Assembly: GCF_000321225.1 (NCBI RefSeq)
Contig: NW_004450396.1
Coordinates: 3,127,466 to 3,191,465 of the forward strand
Direction of reading: 5' to 3'
Length of the DNA stretch: 64,000 nucleotides
From: Odobenus rosmarus divergens
Taxonomy: Eukaryota; Chordata; Mammalia; Carnivora; Odobenidae
The position numbers and the translations under genes are program-made. Below the pieces are notes generated by a model. It had not been told where the DNA came from. It searched no databases and saw nothing but the letters and a program-made list of their open reading frames with translations. Shown here piece by piece: positions 1 to 10,865 of the stretch. Position 1 is the stretch's first letter; every line of letters begins with the position of its first letter.

Positions 1-160
1 TCAATTATAACAAATGTACCACTTTGGTGTGGGGTGTTGATAATGGGGGGGTTATGCATGCGTGGGGGAAGAGGGTATGGGGAAATCTCTGTACTTTTGT
101 CTCAATTTTGCTGTGGACTTAAAATTGCTCTTAAAAAATAAAAAGTCTTTTTTTAAAAAA
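1..160 (+). mobile_element. L1 3' end (old L1M-type 3'UTR)
   Basis: The stretch has the usual end of an older mammalian L1: a GGGG-rich block, CTCAATTTTGCTGTG and a final AAATAAAAAGTC with A run. The element continues left of the window. Confidence 0.7.
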
Positions 161-2090
161 TGGCAATTAATAGATGCCAATACTGAGATGACAAAGATAT
201 TAGGATTATCCAACAAATATTTTAAAGCAGCTATGATAAAAATGCTTCAATGAGCATTTACAAGCCTGCTGAAACAAGTGACAAAATACAAACATCAACA
301 AAGAAATAGAAAGTCTTAGCCAGGAAGGAGGAGGAGGAGGGGAAGGAAGAGAAAAGGCAGAGGAGAAGGGGGAGAAAGAAGATATAAAGAACTAAATGAA
401 AATTTTAGAACTGAAAAATATAATAACCAAAATAAAAAGCTCAGTTGATGAGCCCAATAGCAGAATGGCGGGCACAGGGGAAAGAATCAGTGAGCTGGAA
501 GATAGGACAATAGAAATTACTCAACCTGAACAAAAGAGAAAAAAATATGCTGAAAAAAGTTTATTAGGTCTGCAGTGTCTTATTGGATTATTAAAAACAA
601 AACAAAACAAAAACACCCTGACATTTGTGTCATCAGAGTCCTGGAAAGAGAGGAAAAGAAAACAGGAATGAAAAAAGCACTCCAAGATATATTGAAAACT
701 TCCTAAATTTGGCAAAGACATAAACCTACAGATTCAAGAAGGTGAGTGAACCCCAAGCAGAACAAACCCAAAGAAATCCAGGCTAAGATGTAACATATTT
801 AAAATTCTGAAATCTTTAGACTGAAAAAAAGATACCTTGAAAGCAATCAGAGAAAAATGATACCTTAGCTATGTGAGTAAAGCAATTAAAAGGATAGTGA
901 ATTTCTCATCCAGAAACAATGGGGATTGATAAGAAGTGAAATAATATTCTTCAGGTTCCTAAAGTAAGAATTGTCAGGGCAGAATCCTATACCCATAACA
1001 ACTTTTTTCAGGAATGAAGGGAAAATCAAGACAATCTCAGATGAAAAAAAACTATGGCAATTTGTCGTCAACAGACTCGCCTTTAAAAAAAGAATGGCTA
1101 ATGGAAGTTCCTAAGTAGAAAGAAAATTATATAAGAAGAAACTCTGGAACATCAAGGAGGAAGAAAGAGCAAGGCAAGGAAAAATATGGGTAAAACTTAA
1201 TAGACTTTCAGTCTCTTCTTGAGATTTCTAAATTGTGATAGACACTTGAAGCAAAAATTGCTGTAACACTGTCAGATGTGGTTCTAAATGTATGTAGAGG
1301 AAATATTTATGACATACAATTATATTACAAATGGGAGAGGGTGCATGAACATAAAGAGAGGTAAGATTTCTATACATCTTTCGAACCAATTAAATAATGA
1401 CACCAGTAGACTGTGATACATTATATATATACACAAGGTAATGCCTAGAGAAACCACTGATAAAAATATACAAAGAAATGCACTGAAAAACAGTATAGAT
1501 CACAAAATGGAATTCTAAAAACATTCAAATAACCCACAATAATACAGGAGGAATAAGAACAGAAACAAAAACAGAGATAAATAAAAACAAAATGGCAGAC
1601 ATAAGCCCAACATATCAATAATTACATTGAATATAACTGATCTAAATATATAAATTAAAGACAGAGATTGCCAGAGTGGATGGCCAAACTACATGCTGTC
1701 TACATGAATTCTCTTCAAGTATAACAGTATAGGTAATTTGAAAGTAAAAGGATGGAAAAAGACATATCATGCAAACAATCCAAAAAAGGAGTGACTATAT
1801 CAATATCATAAAAAATAGATTTCAGAGAAAAGGAAATTACAGAGATAGAGAGGGATATTAATATAATTATAAAATAGTCTGTCCACCAGGAAAATATAAC
1901 AATGTTAAATGTGTATGTACCAATCAACATAGGTGAAAAATATGTGAAGCAGAAATTAATGGAACTGAAAGGAGAAAGAAACAATTCCACAATTATAGTT
2001 AGAGAATTCAACACCCCTCATTCAACATTTGGTAGAACAGCCAGACAGAAATTAAGTAAGGATATAGAACTTCAACAGGTTCTAAAGAAA
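161..2090 (+). mobile_element. Old L1 fragment: ORF1 region to the endonuclease part of ORF2
   Basis: An L1 ORF1-like block (about 390-1070) is followed by the intergenic region and the start of ORF2 (about 1590-2090), recognisable from the endonuclease stretch near 1890-2090. The frames 396-671 and 1902-2156 are short surviving pieces. Many stops and indels; the 3' part is missing after about 2090. Confidence 0.8.
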
Positions 2091-3014
2091 GTGTTCCTTC
2101 TATTAAAATTTTCTAAAATCTTGGTTAACCTTGGAATTTATTTCTGTTTATTATAAATAAGTGATTTAACTTATTTTTTCCAAGTGAATAGTGATTTGTC
2201 CCAAAATAATTTATTAAATAATTCATTCTTTGCCAATTAATTTGAAATGTCAACTTTATCATATACACAATTCCCACATATACTCGACCTCTTTTTGAAC
2301 TGTATGACAAAGTGAGGTGGTTTCTTTCTAGTAATATACCTATATCCTACTTCTTATATATAACAATGTATTCTTTTTGCCCCAGCTCAGCTGAATGTTA
2401 AAGCAATTTTTTTAACTTAAAGTACAACACAAAGTAGTATACTCTATGTAAATTTCGGTTATGATAATTAACAAATATAGAGAATAGCCAGAAGCATGTA
2501 CAATCCATCCCAACTGTCAAATACCCTAAAACTTGCCCCTGGTCATACAGTGAAGCAGTAGAGAGCTGGTTGTGGGCCACTTCAAATTATCTGTGGGTAA
2601 GCTCCATTTACTCAACTGTGCTGGTTACACACTAAGTATTATATAAAATAGAGTTGTATTATCTGCTACTGCTTCCATTTCAACGGTGTTGTTGAGAACC
2701 TAAAAGAATATGCTCACCAATTTCACTAATGTTCCAGAATACCAGGCATGGTTGTACTTCTCCTGTCAACTGGTTTGTTTCTCTTCTTGATACTGTGACT
2801 GAGATAATATGTCTCCCTTTGCAAAGATGCTTGAAAGATCATAGACAAATCATCAGCAGAAAAATCATAGCAAATATTCAGAGTCATGTAGCCAATTTGA
2901 TGTACTGACTCCACCAAAGGATTCATCTTAGTTTTTTTTATTCCCATTACCCCTTTGTCATATTCTCTTCTCTCACTTGTTTTTCTTTTTTATCCTGTCT
3001 TGTATTATCCATAT
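2091..3014. other. Unassigned intergenic DNA
   Basis: I recognise no repeat or gene. A 73-codon minus-strand ORF (2726-2947) has protein-like composition but no identity I can name. Could hold very old repeats or a retrocopy remnant. Confidence 0.4.
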
Positions 3015-3092
3015 TTAGTAAGCAGAATAATGACCTCCCAAAGATGACTACCTTCTAATCCCTAGAACCTGTGAATACGTCATGTCACATGG
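3015..3092 (+). mobile_element. MLT1-type LTR, left part (split by the ERVL insertion)
   Basis: GAATAATGACCTCCCAAAG through CCTGTGAATACG is the 5' part of an MaLR/MLT1-type LTR. It stops at CATGG, where the ERVL LTR begins, and resumes after 5720. Confidence 0.6.
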
Positions 3093-3350
3093 TGTGATGA
3101 TCTTTTTGACATGCCAGTTTGGCTAGTTTAAAGTTCCTAGTTATTCAACCATTAATTGGTATGAAGGTCTTTTGTAGATGTGATTGAAGTCCATAATCAG
3201 TTAACTTGAAGTAAGAGAGATTGTCTGAATAGTCTGGGTGGGCCTGAGTCAATCAGTTGAAAGCCCTTAAAATCAGAGTTGAGATTTTCCTGATAAAGAA
3301 GAAATTCCACCTGTGGACAGCAGATTCGGTCTGGGCCCAAGAGTATACTT
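3093..3350 (+). mobile_element. ERVL 5' LTR, truncated
   Basis: MLT2-type LTR start TGTGATGATC. Shares several blocks with the 3' LTR at 5365-5720, for example AGTCCATAATCA and ATTCCACCT.TGGACAGCA. It breaks off directly into pol sequence near 3350. Confidence 0.65.
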
Positions 3351-3930
3351 ATAGAATAAAGCCTTTATCCACTGTTGGGATTCCACACAGCATTGCTTCC
3401 AATCAAGGAACTCACTTCATAGCAAATAAAGGCAGCAATGGGCCATATTCATGGAAATCACTGGTCTTACCATGTACCCCACTATCCTGAACCAGCTAGC
3501 TTCTCAGAATGGTAGAATGGCCTTTTGAAGAACAGTTATAGCCCTAACTAAGTGGCAACATCTTGCCAAGCTGGGACAATGTCCTCCAAGAGGCTGCATA
3601 TGCTCTAAGTCAGCATCTAATACATGCTTTGCCTCCCATAGCCAGGATTCTCAGGCCCAAGAATCAAAGGGTGGAAATAGGAATGCTCTACTCACTATTA
3701 TCCCTAGTGGTTCACTATCAAAATTTTTGCTACTTGTCTATATGACCTTACATTCTGCAGGTCTATCTAGAACTCTTAGTCCCAAAGGGAGGAATGGTTC
3801 TACCAGGAGACAAAAAATTATTCTACTGAGCTGGAAGCTGAGATTGCCATTCAGCCACTTTGGGGTCCCCATGACTCTGGAAGAACAGGCAAAAAAAGTG
3901 GTTACTGTATTTGCTGGAGTGATTTGACCT
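3350..3930 (+). pseudogene. ERVL pol remnant: integrase C-terminal part and following region
   Basis: Translated pieces at 3257-3490, 3563-3745 and 3727-3927 show retroviral integrase-like features (an IPHSIASNQGTHF stretch around a core acidic-domain region) and the downstream pol tail, in changing frames with stops. Not functional. A homologous integrase region lies on the minus strand near 25.4 kb. Confidence 0.65.
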
Positions 3931-4102
3931 GATTAACAAAGAAATTGTAAGCCCAGTGACGATTCAAATTTTTCTTTGTGCATTTTGCGAATGAACACAA
4001 AAGCCTGAAAGTATTGCTTTTGGGATTATAAATAAATTTTAGGATAGGTGAATTTGCAAATACTGAATCCTTGAAAAGTGAGGGTTGACCTATCTTGCCC
4101 TG

Positions 4103-4140
4103 TGCTAGTCAGAGTTCTTAAGAGAAATAGAATCGATAAT

Positions 4141-4186
<46 letters not shown>

Positions 4187-4231
4187 TAGATGATAGATGA
4201 TAGATAGATAAATGATAGATAGATAGATGAT

Positions 4232-4274
<43 letters not shown>

Positions 4275-4300
4275 GACAGATGATAGATAGATAGATAGAT

Positions 4301-4335
<35 letters not shown>

Positions 4336-4808
4336 TTGTAAGGAATTGGCTTATATATAATTAGGGGAGGCTAGGATATCTCACAATCTGTCATCTGCAA
4401 GCTGCAGACCCAGGAAAGCCAGTGATGTTCCAATCTGAGTCCAAAGTCCTGAAAACCAGGACAGCCAATGGTATAAGTTCCAGTCCAAATCCAAAGGTGT
4501 GAGAACCAGGGAAGCTAATGGTGTAAGTCTAAATTTGAGGACAGGAGAAGACCCACATCTCATTTCAAGCAGTCAGGCAGAGAGAGTAAAATCTCCTCTC
4601 TTCTGCTGTTTTCTTCTAACAATTGCCCTCAATGGACTGGATGGTGTGAACCCACATCTGGGAGGGTAATCTGTTTCACTCAGTCTACCAATTCAAATGC
4701 TAAGCTCATTTGGAAACACCTTCACAGACACATCCAGAAATAATGATTAACCAAGGATCTGGGCACCCCATGGTCCAGTCAAATTGACACATAAAATTAA
4801 GCGTCACA
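4103..4808 (-). mobile_element. Solo ERVL (MLT2-type) LTR with 5-bp target duplication
   Basis: Read on the minus strand it starts TGTGACGCTTAATTTTATGT and ends CTGACTAGCA, the typical ends of this LTR group. CCCTG occurs at both 4098-4102 and 4809-4813, a perfect duplication. It interrupts the ERVL internal sequence. A GATA microsatellite has grown inside it. Confidence 0.75.
4139..4333 (+). repeat. (GATA)n microsatellite
   Basis: About 195 bp of GATA units with a few interruptions (ATGATAGATAAATG, GACAGATGATA), located in the LTR near its polyadenylation end. Length is likely to vary between individuals. Confidence 0.95.
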
Positions 4809-4813
4809 CCCTG

Positions 4814-5364
4814 TATTAAAGTAAATGGAAAACTGCAACAATCCGATTCAGCCAGGATTACTAATGGCCCAGGCCCTTAAGGAATGAAAGTTTGGGTCAC
4901 CCTGCTAGGTAAAGAACCAAAGTCAATGCGGTGTTTGCTTTGGGTAAAGGGAATAGGGAACGTGTAGTGGAAGAAGATAGCTATAAATACCAACTAAGAC
5001 ATGTAACTAGCTGCAGAAATTAGGGTTATAATAGTTATGAGTATTTCTTCCTCGTTTTGTCATGAAATATGTTTGTATGCATTTTAACCAATTATTTTTG
5101 TTTTCTTCTCTCTCTTATCCCCTTATCATATAACATAAGATGTATTCATGAAATTAATTTTGTATCACATCATTTAAGTTACAGTATGTCAAAGAGAAGA
5201 GTGGGTATCATCCTAGCACTTTGCATCCTCTTCTGGAGAAAGGGTTAGTGTGTTTGGGTTGTATGCAGGATGTGTGATGTCAGGTGGAAGTGTGACTTTG
5301 TTGTTGCCTTTATTTGGAGCGTAAGTATCATTTATAGAGGTGTGTATGGATGCCAAACTGACAG
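4814..5364 (+). mobile_element. ERVL 3' internal region
   Basis: Sequence between the solo LTR and the 3' LTR resumes the ERVL pol-tail type sequence (around 4850-5000) and then becomes AT-rich without recognisable coding content. Confidence 0.45.
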
Positions 5365-5720
5365 AATGAACAGTAATGGTCTAGTTGACATGGCAACTTG
5401 CCTAGGCTGTAGTCCCAATTATTAAACCAAAAGTCCATAATCAATTAAATTTGACTTTAAATAAGAGTGGTTGTCTTGCATAATTTGTATGAGCCTCACT
5501 CAATCATTTGAAAGGTCTTAAAAGCAGAGTTGAGGCTTCCTTGAAGAAAAAGGAATTCCACCTATGGACAGCAATTTCACCCCATGCCCAAGATGTCCGG
5601 CTGCCCTCCCTGACTTGTCTAATCAGCCCCCACGATAGCATAAGCCAATTCCTTGCAATAAATCTCCTAATATATATCTCCTACTAGTTCTGCTTCTCTG
5701 GTTGAAACTTGACTGGTATA
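5365..5720 (+). mobile_element. ERVL 3' LTR
   Basis: Aligns with the 5' LTR and keeps the 3' part: AAGCCAATTCCTTGCAATAA, a polyadenylation signal, then GTTTCTGCTTCTCTGG-like end sequence to GGTATA. Confidence 0.65.
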
Positions 5721-6165
5721 CATGCCAAAAGAGAATTAAGTCTGAAGATAAAATTAAGCTTGCTGATCAGTTGCAGCTGACTTTAAGATAGGAGGATTAT
5801 CCTGCATTATTTGGGTGAACCCAGTGCAATCATGGGGTGGTTAAACGTGGAAGAGGGAGGCAAAAGGGTCAGTGGCAGAGTGGTACAGCATGAGAAAGAA
5901 TCAACTGCTGTTGCTGGCGTTGAAGATAGAGAGGGGCCATGAGCCAAAATGCTGGCGGCTTTAAAAAGCTGGCAAAGACAAGAAAATGGATTCTTCCCTA
6001 GAGCTGCCAGAAGACATGCAGCCCTGCTGACACTGATTTTAGCCCAGTGAAACCAATTTCAAACTTCTGACCTCCCAGACTATAAGATAATAAGTTATTG
6101 TTGTTTTAAGCCACTGAATTTATGGTAATTTTTTACAGCAGCAATTAGAAACTAATATACCAAAT
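5721..6165 (+). mobile_element. MLT1-type LTR, right part
   Basis: CATGCCAAAAGAG resumes the LTR interrupted at 3092. It continues through GAGCCAAAATG, TCTTCCCTAGAG and CTTCTGACCTCC to GTTGTTTTAAGCCACTGAA, the standard end of this LTR type. Confidence 0.65.
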
Positions 6166-6236
6166 CTATAAATATATATGTAAATGTATTTATATAAATG
6201 ATATAAAAATTATAGCATTGACTTAATTTCTTCTTC

Positions 6237-6432
6237 CTTTAAGATTTATTCATTTATTTTAGAGACAGAAAGACCAGGGGGAGGGGCAGAGGAAGAGGGA
6301 GAGAAAGAATCTCAAGCAGACTCCCTGCTGAGCATGGAGCCCAATGTGGGGCTTGATCTCATGACCCTGAGATCACGACCTGAGCTGAAATCAAGAGTTG
6401 GATGCTTGACCTACTGAGTCACCCTGGTTCCC
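6237..6432 (-). mobile_element. Can-SINE, older copy
   Basis: Reverse copy with AAGATTTATTCATTT, GAGCATGGAGCCCAATG and a degraded ACTGAGTCACCCTGG head. Imperfect flanking repeats CTTAATTTCTTCT / CTTAATTTATTCT. Confidence 0.85.
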
Positions 6433-6445
6433 CTTAATTTATTCT

Positions 6446-7520
6446 TTACAAAAGAAATTCAGAAAAAAATAAGTACCACTGGGATTAGTACTGTGTGAGA
6501 GATTGTTTAAAGTTTCTACTGAGACAGTCCAAAAAAAATCAATGCTAAGATTCATGATACGGTTCCCTTATGAAGAATTTATAAAGAAAATTGTCTAGAA
6601 AAATTGACTTCATGACCCTCAAATCTCTCAACCAAATCAAGAATATAAAAGGGACAGGAAAGTGTGGGGAAAGTTGGCAGAAGATATGGTGTGAGATATG
6701 AGACTAAACTGTGAGCCCAGTCTCACCCCAATCCCAAGAGGCAAAGGAGGAGCCAACTATCTTACGGGGTGGGGAAGTTTCCCCGGGGCTACCCAGATAG
6801 CTCAGTGTTTTATTTCTGCTTGAGGGGGGTGCAGGAGGGTTGGCTTCTTCTTTGGTGAAGCCAGGAGAGGGATACTGTGCTAGGATCTATATACCCAGAG
6901 CTTGTCCCCCACAGGAAAGAGAGAATAGGCATATGAGGACACAATGGGCCCAGTCTAAGCACACAACCTGGAGGGGCAAAGGGACCCAAGCAGTAAGTTA
7001 AAATCCACACATAGAGCCTCAAGTGGCCTCCAAAAGTGGAGATGCATCCATCTGGAACAAAGGACAGTGCCCATAAGAGAAAGGTTGGCTCTAAATGTCT
7101 GCCAGGTCCAGACCACATGGAGTCAGATTATAATGATGCCCTGTTCTTGTGAGAGCTTTTCTTGTTCCTTATGAGTCTCTGGAACAACTCCTTCCTGTTT
7201 CAACTTTTCAAGGTGGGAAACTGTGAGGGTTGAAGGTAGAGGAAGAAACAAAAGGGGAAGAAAAACTGAGATGAGGCCAACTCTATGCCCCTTTGTCACT
7301 TGCAGCCCCAGGATGGCCTGTGTTGGGGGTTTGAGGCTTAACACATAATATAGTCCAGAATTTCTATTAACATCTTGGGTTGGATATTCTAATTACTGGA
7401 TTGAGACTCCATGACACTTAGCACTGTCTCCTACCTAAGAATGAGCACAAAAGTGAGACGACTTGCCAAATTTTCATTCAGGGGAATAAGAAGAAATTCC
7501 CCCACTGAACACTTTTTAAA
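6446..7520. other. Unassigned intergenic DNA
   Basis: No gene or repeat I can name. Overlapping minus-strand ORFs of 102 and 73 codons (6810-7344) lack recognisable domains and are probably chance, though old LTR sequence is possible. Confidence 0.35.
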
Positions 7521-7532
7521 AAAGGCAGGAGA

Positions 7533-7742
7533 GGGTGCCTGGGTGGCTCAGTCGTTAAGCATCTGCCTTCGGCTCGGGTCATGATCCCAGGGTCCTGGGA
7601 TCGAGTCCCACATCAGGCTCCCTGCTCTGCGGGGAGCCTGCTTCTCCCTCTCCCACTCCCCCTGCTTGTGTTCCCTCTCTTGCTATCTCTCTCTCTGTCA
7701 AATAAATAAATAAAATCTTTAAAAATAAATAAATAAAATAAT
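7533..7742 (+). mobile_element. Can-SINE
   Basis: Complete copy with head GGGTGCCTGGGTGGCTCAG, CT-rich region and AAATAAAATC tail, flanked by a perfect 12-bp duplication AAAGGCAGGAGA (7521-7532 and 7743-7754). Confidence 0.97.
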
Positions 7743-7754
7743 AAAGGCAGGAGA

Positions 7755-8189
7755 ATGGATGAATAAATAAGTGAATTAAGTGTTTGAGCTACATCAGCAT
7801 ACCAGTCATATTTATTATAGGGACTTTCCATTTCTCACAGTATATTCCAGCTAGGTTAGAAAATTAACACGAACTCTGTTTTCTCATGATCCCCTGCTTC
7901 TGTGCCACACATAAACCGGACACCTAGAATCATCAAGATTTCCTCTCTTATACCCACCCATTCAGTCTCTAATGGAGTCTTCCTTTACATAGATGTTATA
8001 CCTCCGTTCCTTCCTTTCCATTTTCCCCACTCTCCCTTGTTCCATTATTATGGGTCCAGATGGCTTCACATCTTGGTTACTATAATAATTTTTTCATTAG
8101 TGTCCTTGATTAGGTCTTAGGATCACTTTCCAATTCAACTTATTTACACACTGAAGCTAAACCTACATGAAAATATAGTATCTCTCCAT
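7755..8189. other. Unassigned intergenic DNA
   Basis: Nothing recognised between the SINE and the L2 fragment, apart from a 72-codon chance ORF. Confidence 0.35.
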
Positions 8190-8440
8190 GCTTCTTGGCT
8201 TAGCATTCAAGGCCCTCCACAATCTGACTCTACCTTCTTCTCAACTCTATTCCTGCTTCTTCCCTATCCAATGAGTTTGTTCCCAGTGAAAAGGTATGCC
8301 TGTATCTTTTTCCTTATGCTTGAAATATTCCCATGACTGTGGCTATATTTCAATGTTTTGTGAGAACCTATCCTTCCTTCAACATCCAACTCAAATGCTG
8401 CCAACTCCATGAAGCCTTTCCCAATTGCCTCAGTTTGAAG
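8190..8440 (+). mobile_element. LINE/L2 fragment
   Basis: TTCAAGGCCCTCCACAATCT and, further on, CAACTCAAATGCTGCCAAC and GAAGCCTTTCCC are hallmarks of the 3' part of L2. Confidence 0.65.
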
Positions 8441-8814
8441 ATTTAGCTGCAGTGTAAGGTGGATTCTAGAACAGTATACATCCACCTAATTAAATCAACT
8501 AGTAACTGGGAGAGGCCTGATATTTGCAGGTTCCCATCAATACTGATTTGACCTTTTAATGAAATTTATATGTCTTGAGCCAAAGGTGAATTGACAAAAG
8601 GAACATGATTGACATAAGGAAACAAAAATCTCCATTCTTTATTCAGAACTTTACAGGAAGATCTCAGGGGCAGAGGAAGTTTTGTCACAAGACAGTTACT
8701 TCTGTGCTGGAATAGAGTTAATTGAGTTTTCACTGAGGTTGGAAAAAGGACCCACTTTTATAGTCAGTGTCCAATCAGAAACCATATAGTAATCTGAACA
8801 ATGAAGGTTTAATC
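8441..8814. other. Unassigned intergenic DNA
   Basis: No gene or repeat recognised. Confidence 0.35.
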
Positions 8815-8827
8815 TAAAAAGTTAGCT

Positions 8828-8965
8828 TTTTGATGTAGTGTTCCATGTATGGTGATTAACATAACATAATAAAATAAAATTTAAAAAAGAAGTATGTTAA
8901 TTATAACATTCTAAAAAATTAGAAATAAATTTTATGCCCAACATAAAACACATAAAAATAAAAAA
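8828..8965 (+). mobile_element. 5'-truncated L1 3' end with probable 3' transduction
   Basis: About 60 bp of carnivore L1 end (TGTATGGTGATTAACATAAC, then a first A-rich tail) is followed by about 75 bp of non-L1 sequence and a second A-rich tail. The whole insertion is enclosed by TAAAAAGTTAGCT at 8815-8827 and 8966-8978, a perfect 13-bp duplication. Confidence 0.75.
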
Positions 8966-9049
8966 TAAAAAGTTAGCTACAAAAAAGCAAAAATGGGAAA
9001 AATAAAAAATTAACTACCGCAGAGGATTAACTAGAAAGAAGAACTGGGG

Positions 9050-9700
9050 CTAAGAAAGTATACCCTCAAAGGGAGTAAACTTGGAAAAGAGGCCCCCTCC
9101 TTCCAAGGCTAAGACTCGGGCCTTATTGGGGAAGTCCCCTGGACAGAGAAAACCCCTAGCTGTTCTGGGGCAGAGTTGATCGGTAGTTGGCTGGAGCACA
9201 GACTGGCAAGCAAGGAATTCCTGTTGGACTGGAGTGCAGGGAACAGTCTTCCAGGGTGGGGGCCAACAGAGGCTGGCAACCTGGGAACCATGGCAGGGAT
9301 TCACTGGGAATTTGCCCTGTGGGCATTCTGCAAGGGAAAGCCATGCACAAGAGATGCCACACCTCGGAAGTCATTGTAAAGCCATCTGACGAGGTACTGG
9401 GTACAGGTCCCCCCACGGGGAGGTCCTGTGTTGTGTTGGCCACCAGACACTGCTCGCTGCCACAGCTCTGTAGGAGCCTGGCCTGCAGAAGCCGGCCCCT
9501 CAAAGGACCCTGCTCGGAAGGAGCGCAGTAAGTGAATTTGAAAAACGAGCCCCTTCTTCCGGCAATGTCCCTCCAGCTCCCTCTACTGACGAAGTGTAGC
9601 ATTGTGCCAGCTTCAAGGAGAGAACTGTGGATCAAATCCGGCTGCGAAACAGTGGATTGGGGGCTGAGAGGCAACACACTGAATAACTGGAACACTGCCC
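9050..9700. other. GC-richer block, probably old LTR or other repeat
   Basis: A 650-bp stretch with several open frames on both strands, the longest 179 codons on the minus strand (9156-9695), none with a recognisable domain. Its right part (about 9565-9690) resembles 26275-26450, which argues for an interspersed repeat rather than a gene. Confidence 0.4.
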
Positions 9701-9849
9701 AAACCGTTCTCTTCCGGTTTCTATTTTCCTATTCATCAAACAAAACGGATTTGTAAGTCAACTTCCCAAGTACTTAAATCTCAGGATCTTTCTATTACCA
9801 TCACCATCATCAAAGAATCCCAAGGGAAAAACAACAAAAATTATTGAGA

Positions 9850-10065
9850 CGTGTTCTAGAATAGATGCTTACAAACATCCTGATGTAGGATGCTATAATA
9901 GCCACTATATTAAACAACAAGCCATATGTAAGTACATGGTTTTATTCTTTCTATTTTAACATATGGGAAACTGAAGTCCAAGAACACAGAGCTAGTAAGT
10001 GATGGATCTAAAAATATGAACCTGGGACCACCTGATTAGAAAATCATCACTCTTTTCACTAACTC
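9850..10065 (-). mobile_element. MIR SINE
   Basis: Reverse MIR features: a GGGAAACTGAAG block, ACAGAGCTAGTAAGTG and GAACCTGGGACC. Confidence 0.7.
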
Positions 10066-10344
10066 AGCCTGAATTTCTCACCAAGAGACTAATTATTATT
10101 TTTTTTTTTTTGATGGGCCAAGAAATTCCAGGCATCAGGCTGAAAATGCAGTGCCCTGACTTTGAGAAAACCTGCTGGTAATCAGCTTCTTCTTCTTCTT
10201 CTTTTTTTTTTTTTTTTGTCTGACACATATTTTCTTTGAATGCCTAAAAAATTCAATAGAAGTTATGGTTTTCTCTATGAAATTTGATAGTTTCGTTGTG
10301 AGCACACTTAGAGTCTGGTTGTACCCACATCTCCGCTGCTGGGC

Positions 10345-10565
10345 AATGCTAGCAGCCTAATGTTTATGGAGCACTAGGTGTTAGGCTTGGCGCTAGGTCC
10401 TGCGCATGCCTTTTCCCGCTGAACCCTTGCTACAGTCCAGGGGGTAAGTATGACCAGCCCCATTTTCCAGATGAGAAACTAAAGGCTGGAGAGGTTAAAT
10501 ATAACTTGACCAAAGTTATCACCTAAGCGGGGGCAGTAGGATTTGAACCCAAATAGGATTTATTT
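10345..10565 (-). mobile_element. MIR SINE, well preserved
   Basis: TTTATGGAGCACTAGGTGTT, CCCATTTTCCAGATGAGAAA and GGATTTGAACCC follow the reverse MIR consensus almost end to end. Confidence 0.9.
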
Positions 10566-10651
10566 CAAACATTCCTGACTTTTAAGTTTTAAAAATATAA
10601 AATGGGGCTAATATATTTTTAGCTACATTCAATTAATAAAAGAAATTACTG

Positions 10652-10850
10652 GGCGCCTGGGTGGCTCAGTTGGTTAAGCGACTGCCTTTGGCTCAGGTCA
10701 TGATCCTGGAGTCCCGGGATCGAGTCCCACATTGGGCTCCCTGCTCAGCAGGGAGTCTGCTTCTCCCTCTGACCCTCTTCCCTCTCATGCTATCTCTCAT
10801 TCTCTCTCTCTCAAATAAATAAATAAAATATTTTAAAAAATCTTTAAAAA
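10652..10850 (+). mobile_element. Can-SINE
   Basis: Complete copy of the GCGACTGCC / CCTGGAGTCCCGGGATCGAG subtype, flanked by a perfect 14-bp duplication AAAAGAAATTACTG (10638-10651, 10851-10864). Confidence 0.97.
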
Positions 10851-10865
10851 AAAAGAAATTACTGC

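Larger units (their letters stand above)
3093..5720 (+). mobile_element. ERVL provirus remnant, internally deleted
   Basis: Two related LTRs in plus orientation (3093-3350 and about 5365-5720) enclose a small internal part with degraded pol sequence. The block begins TGTGATG, and the flanks read CATGG before and CATGC after, a probable 5-bp duplication with one change. Gag and most of pol are gone, and the 5' LTR lacks its 3' third. A later LTR insertion sits at 4103-4808. Confidence 0.7.

Noticed and set aside
396..2156. ORFs that look like conserved proteins
   Set aside because: They are short pieces of decayed L1 ORF1 and ORF2 separated by stops.
4139..4333. Regular direct repeats considered as an array system
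   Set aside because: Pure tetranucleotide GATA microsatellite without spacers; CRISPR does not apply in this nuclear mammalian DNA.
7533..7742. tRNA gene-like head
   Set aside because: The tRNA-like sequence is the 5' part of Can-SINE, followed by the CT-rich body and tail; not a functional tRNA gene.
9156..9695. 179-codon minus-strand ORF, the longest in the window
   Set aside because: No domain, overlapped by equally long plus-strand frames, and part of the region is similar to another repeat-like block. Chance or repeat-derived.
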